Positions 62,744-64,000 of a stretch of 64,000 nucleotides of DNA are shown here, one piece after another (within the stretch, counting starts at the first letter, position 1; each line of letters begins with the position of its first letter). The notes under the pieces were generated by a model. That model ran no database searches. It was not told the DNA's origin and worked only from the letters and a program-made list of their open reading frames with translations. This DNA is from Paragorgia papillata. Its lineage: Eukaryota > Cnidaria > Anthozoa > Scleralcyonacea > Coralliidae. Location: contig JAWNZC010000467.1 of assembly GCA_035771165.1 (NCBI GenBank), positions 1,921,501 through 1,985,500 on the forward strand, in the 5' to 3' direction. Made by a program: the position numbers and the translations under genes.

Positions 62744-62897
62744 AATACCATGACATGTCGGGAGATTAGTGATTAAATGTCCCCTCAGCCTCGGGAGGTT
62801 TGTGAAATTCTCTCGGGCTTCGCTCTCGGGACTTCCACAAACCTCCCTCTGCTTTCGGGGACATTTAATCACTAATCTCCCTCATGTCATGGTATTA
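62744..62897. mobile_element. Foldback element with ~65-bp near-perfect arms
   Basis: TAATACCATGACATG, GGGAGATTAGTGATTAAATG and GGGAGGTTTGTG return inverted to CATGTCATGGTATTA at 62897. The loop (about 30 bp) holds TCTCGGGCTTCGCTCTCGGG. Non-coding. Confidence 0.9.
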
Positions 62898-63430
62898 CTT
62901 ATAATAATATGTGTTTACATCGTCGGTAATACAAATACCGGGAATGAAATTACACATTCAGAGTTATTTCATGTGGTGGTTCTAAATGGAATTTTTTTTT
63001 TACATAATTTGCAAAGTCTCTCAATGGACATTTAGGGCAACTGCTTAGATAATTAAGGCAAGCTACGTCATGATAATTATTCCATGTAGTCATCTCATCT
63101 GATCCGTTGATTCAACATGAATATTGTCTTCGTCCCCAGATTTCTCGCTTTTTGGTTCGTCTTCCGTGACAGAGTTTTCGCTTTGTTCTTCGTGTGCAGC
63201 AATAGAGTTTTTACTATGTTACATCTACAGTCTTTCTTTTTTTTGCGTGCTAGCAATGCAAGCACTTGAGCGTTTTCGATAAGATTCTTACTATTCGTGC
63301 TACCTGCGGTAGACCGACTCTAAGTTTTGGATCCCCTACTGTTTCTTCGGGGTTTTTTTAGGAGGGGGGACGGCAAAAAATTTGCGCAATACTTCCCATC
63401 AAGCTTTACGAACCACGAGGCCTGTTTTGC
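62898..63430. other. Non-coding spacer
   Basis: No gene recognised. TTCGTC/TTCTTCG words around 63130-63210 give a serine/glutamate-like frame on neither strand for long. Confidence 0.45.
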
Positions 63431-63432
63431 AG

Positions 63433-63605
63433 GCAGGCAGGGAGGGAGGGAGGGAGGGAGGGAGAAGGGGAGGGAGGGAGGGATGGAGGGATGGAGGGAG
63501 GGAGGGAGGGAGGGAGGGAGGGAGGGAGGGAGGGAGGAGGGAGGGAGGGAATTAGGGAGGGAATTAGGGAGGGAGGGAGGGAGAGAGGGAGGGAGGGAGG
63601 GAGGG
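63433..63605. repeat. (GGGA)n tetranucleotide microsatellite
   Basis: GGGA units repeat more than 35 times with a few GGAT and ATTA interruptions. The PSLP-type minus-strand frames and the GREGG-type plus-strand frame here are artefacts. Confidence 0.97.
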
Positions 63606-63872
63606 ACCATTCCAAAAAAGAAGTATTTTAAAGCAGTATAAAAACACTTCAAAAAAGCAATCATTTTCACTTACGATTATTGTAGCCCTTACAAACAGCG
63701 AGAATACTTCTCAAATACTTGGCGACTCTTATCGACTCTGTGGCGATTGTGTCAAATATCTGGCGAGGGCTGTCCAGTATGACATAAATGCGATTCAAGA
63801 CAAGCAAGCAATCATATCAAGCAAGTAACACGCTGGCAACTTGCCTGATCTACGTCAGCGGTAGTCACAAAA

Positions 63873-63971
63873 ATGGCATCGCCTCAGCCATCTACGATCC
63901 AACATATTCTACAGTTCTTAATTAGTGCAAACAGCAAAGAGAAAAGAATCCAATTTTTAACCAAACCATAA
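63873..63971 (+). CDS. Small ORF at window end
   Basis: AAAATGGC context, 32 codons: MASPQPSTIQHILQFLIS then ANSKEKRIQFLTKP. It could be a gag or first-exon start cut by a stop. No family recognised, and the window ends soon after. The remaining sequence from 63606 has nothing else recognisable. Confidence 0.25.
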   Translation: MASPQPSTIQHILQFLISANSKEKRIQFLTKP

Positions 63972-64000
63972 ATCAACCAAAACATTTTCAGTCACCGTAA

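Noticed and set aside
63320..63670. Proline/serine-rich 116-codon frame
   Set aside because: Antisense of the (GGGA)n microsatellite.

Overview
This is a stretch of AT-rich, intron-bearing animal nuclear DNA that is dominated by decayed transposable elements. Three exons encode scavenger-receptor cysteine-rich (SRCR) domains and one encodes a MAM-like domain. There are also Gypsy and BEL/Pao retrotransposons, several LINE fragments, 5S-rRNA-headed SINEs, a Crypton-type tyrosine-recombinase gene and many palindromic MITEs. Together these fit a marine invertebrate. The wording of the SRCR domains and the repeat types look most like a cnidarian, probably an anthozoan; a sponge is not excluded. 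This is judged from family resemblance alone.

Layout, left to right. 0.06-0.8 kb: 3' end of a LINE. 1.2-6.05 kb: a minus-strand Gypsy element (1.3-5.6 kb) lying inside an ~80-bp satellite. 6.18-6.92 kb: an 8-bp GTAGCCNN tandem array interrupted by a 201-bp MITE. 7.9-8.4 kb: MAM-like exon. 9.3-10.4 kb: dispersed repeat with an inverted copy at 62.05-62.72 kb. 12.6-13 kb: 5S-headed SINE. 14.1-14.4 kb: SRCR exon. 14.7-18.3 kb: MITEs, a short repeat and the first copy of a local duplication. 19.3-22.2 kb: Crypton-like pseudogene split by a LINE. 22.3-24.4 kb: foldback elements and a minisatellite. 24.5-27.8 kb: a 3.3-kb unit bounded by ~180-bp inverted repeats. 28.5-29.2 kb: SINE and a C/G-ended element. 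31.3-32.5 kb: a two-module satellite, followed by TATA-like motifs and a broken ORF. 33.2-34.5 kb: two exons of an unrecognised protein. 34.7-35.4 kb: palindromes and tRNA-headed SINEs. 35.45-37.5 kb: a second, truncated Gypsy. 37.6-38.1 kb: short ORF, foldback and a cluster of RFX-type X-boxes. 38.6-42.6 kb: two LINE regions. 43.2-49.6 kb: two more SRCR exons and the second copy of the duplication. 50.9 kb: small ORF. 52.5-58.2 kb: BEL/Pao element with both LTRs. 58.2-64 kb: foldbacks, MITE, an LTR fragment, a LINE fragment and a GGGA microsatellite.

The host genes that can be supported are few. The three SRCR exons are each exactly 324 nt, phase 1-1 and on the minus strand, so they would join in frame as modules of one or more modular extracellular receptors; the MAM-like exon on the same strand could belong to the same family. 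Part of the region carrying them was duplicated (about 17.1-18.3 kb matches 46.35-49.63 kb). The 33.2-34.5 kb exon pair is the best candidate for an undescribed gene.

All three LTR elements have lost key catalytic residues or blocks and carry frameshifts, so the window looks like a transposon graveyard. Several insertions can be ordered: LINE into Crypton, MITE into a tandem array, C/G-ended element into a LINE.
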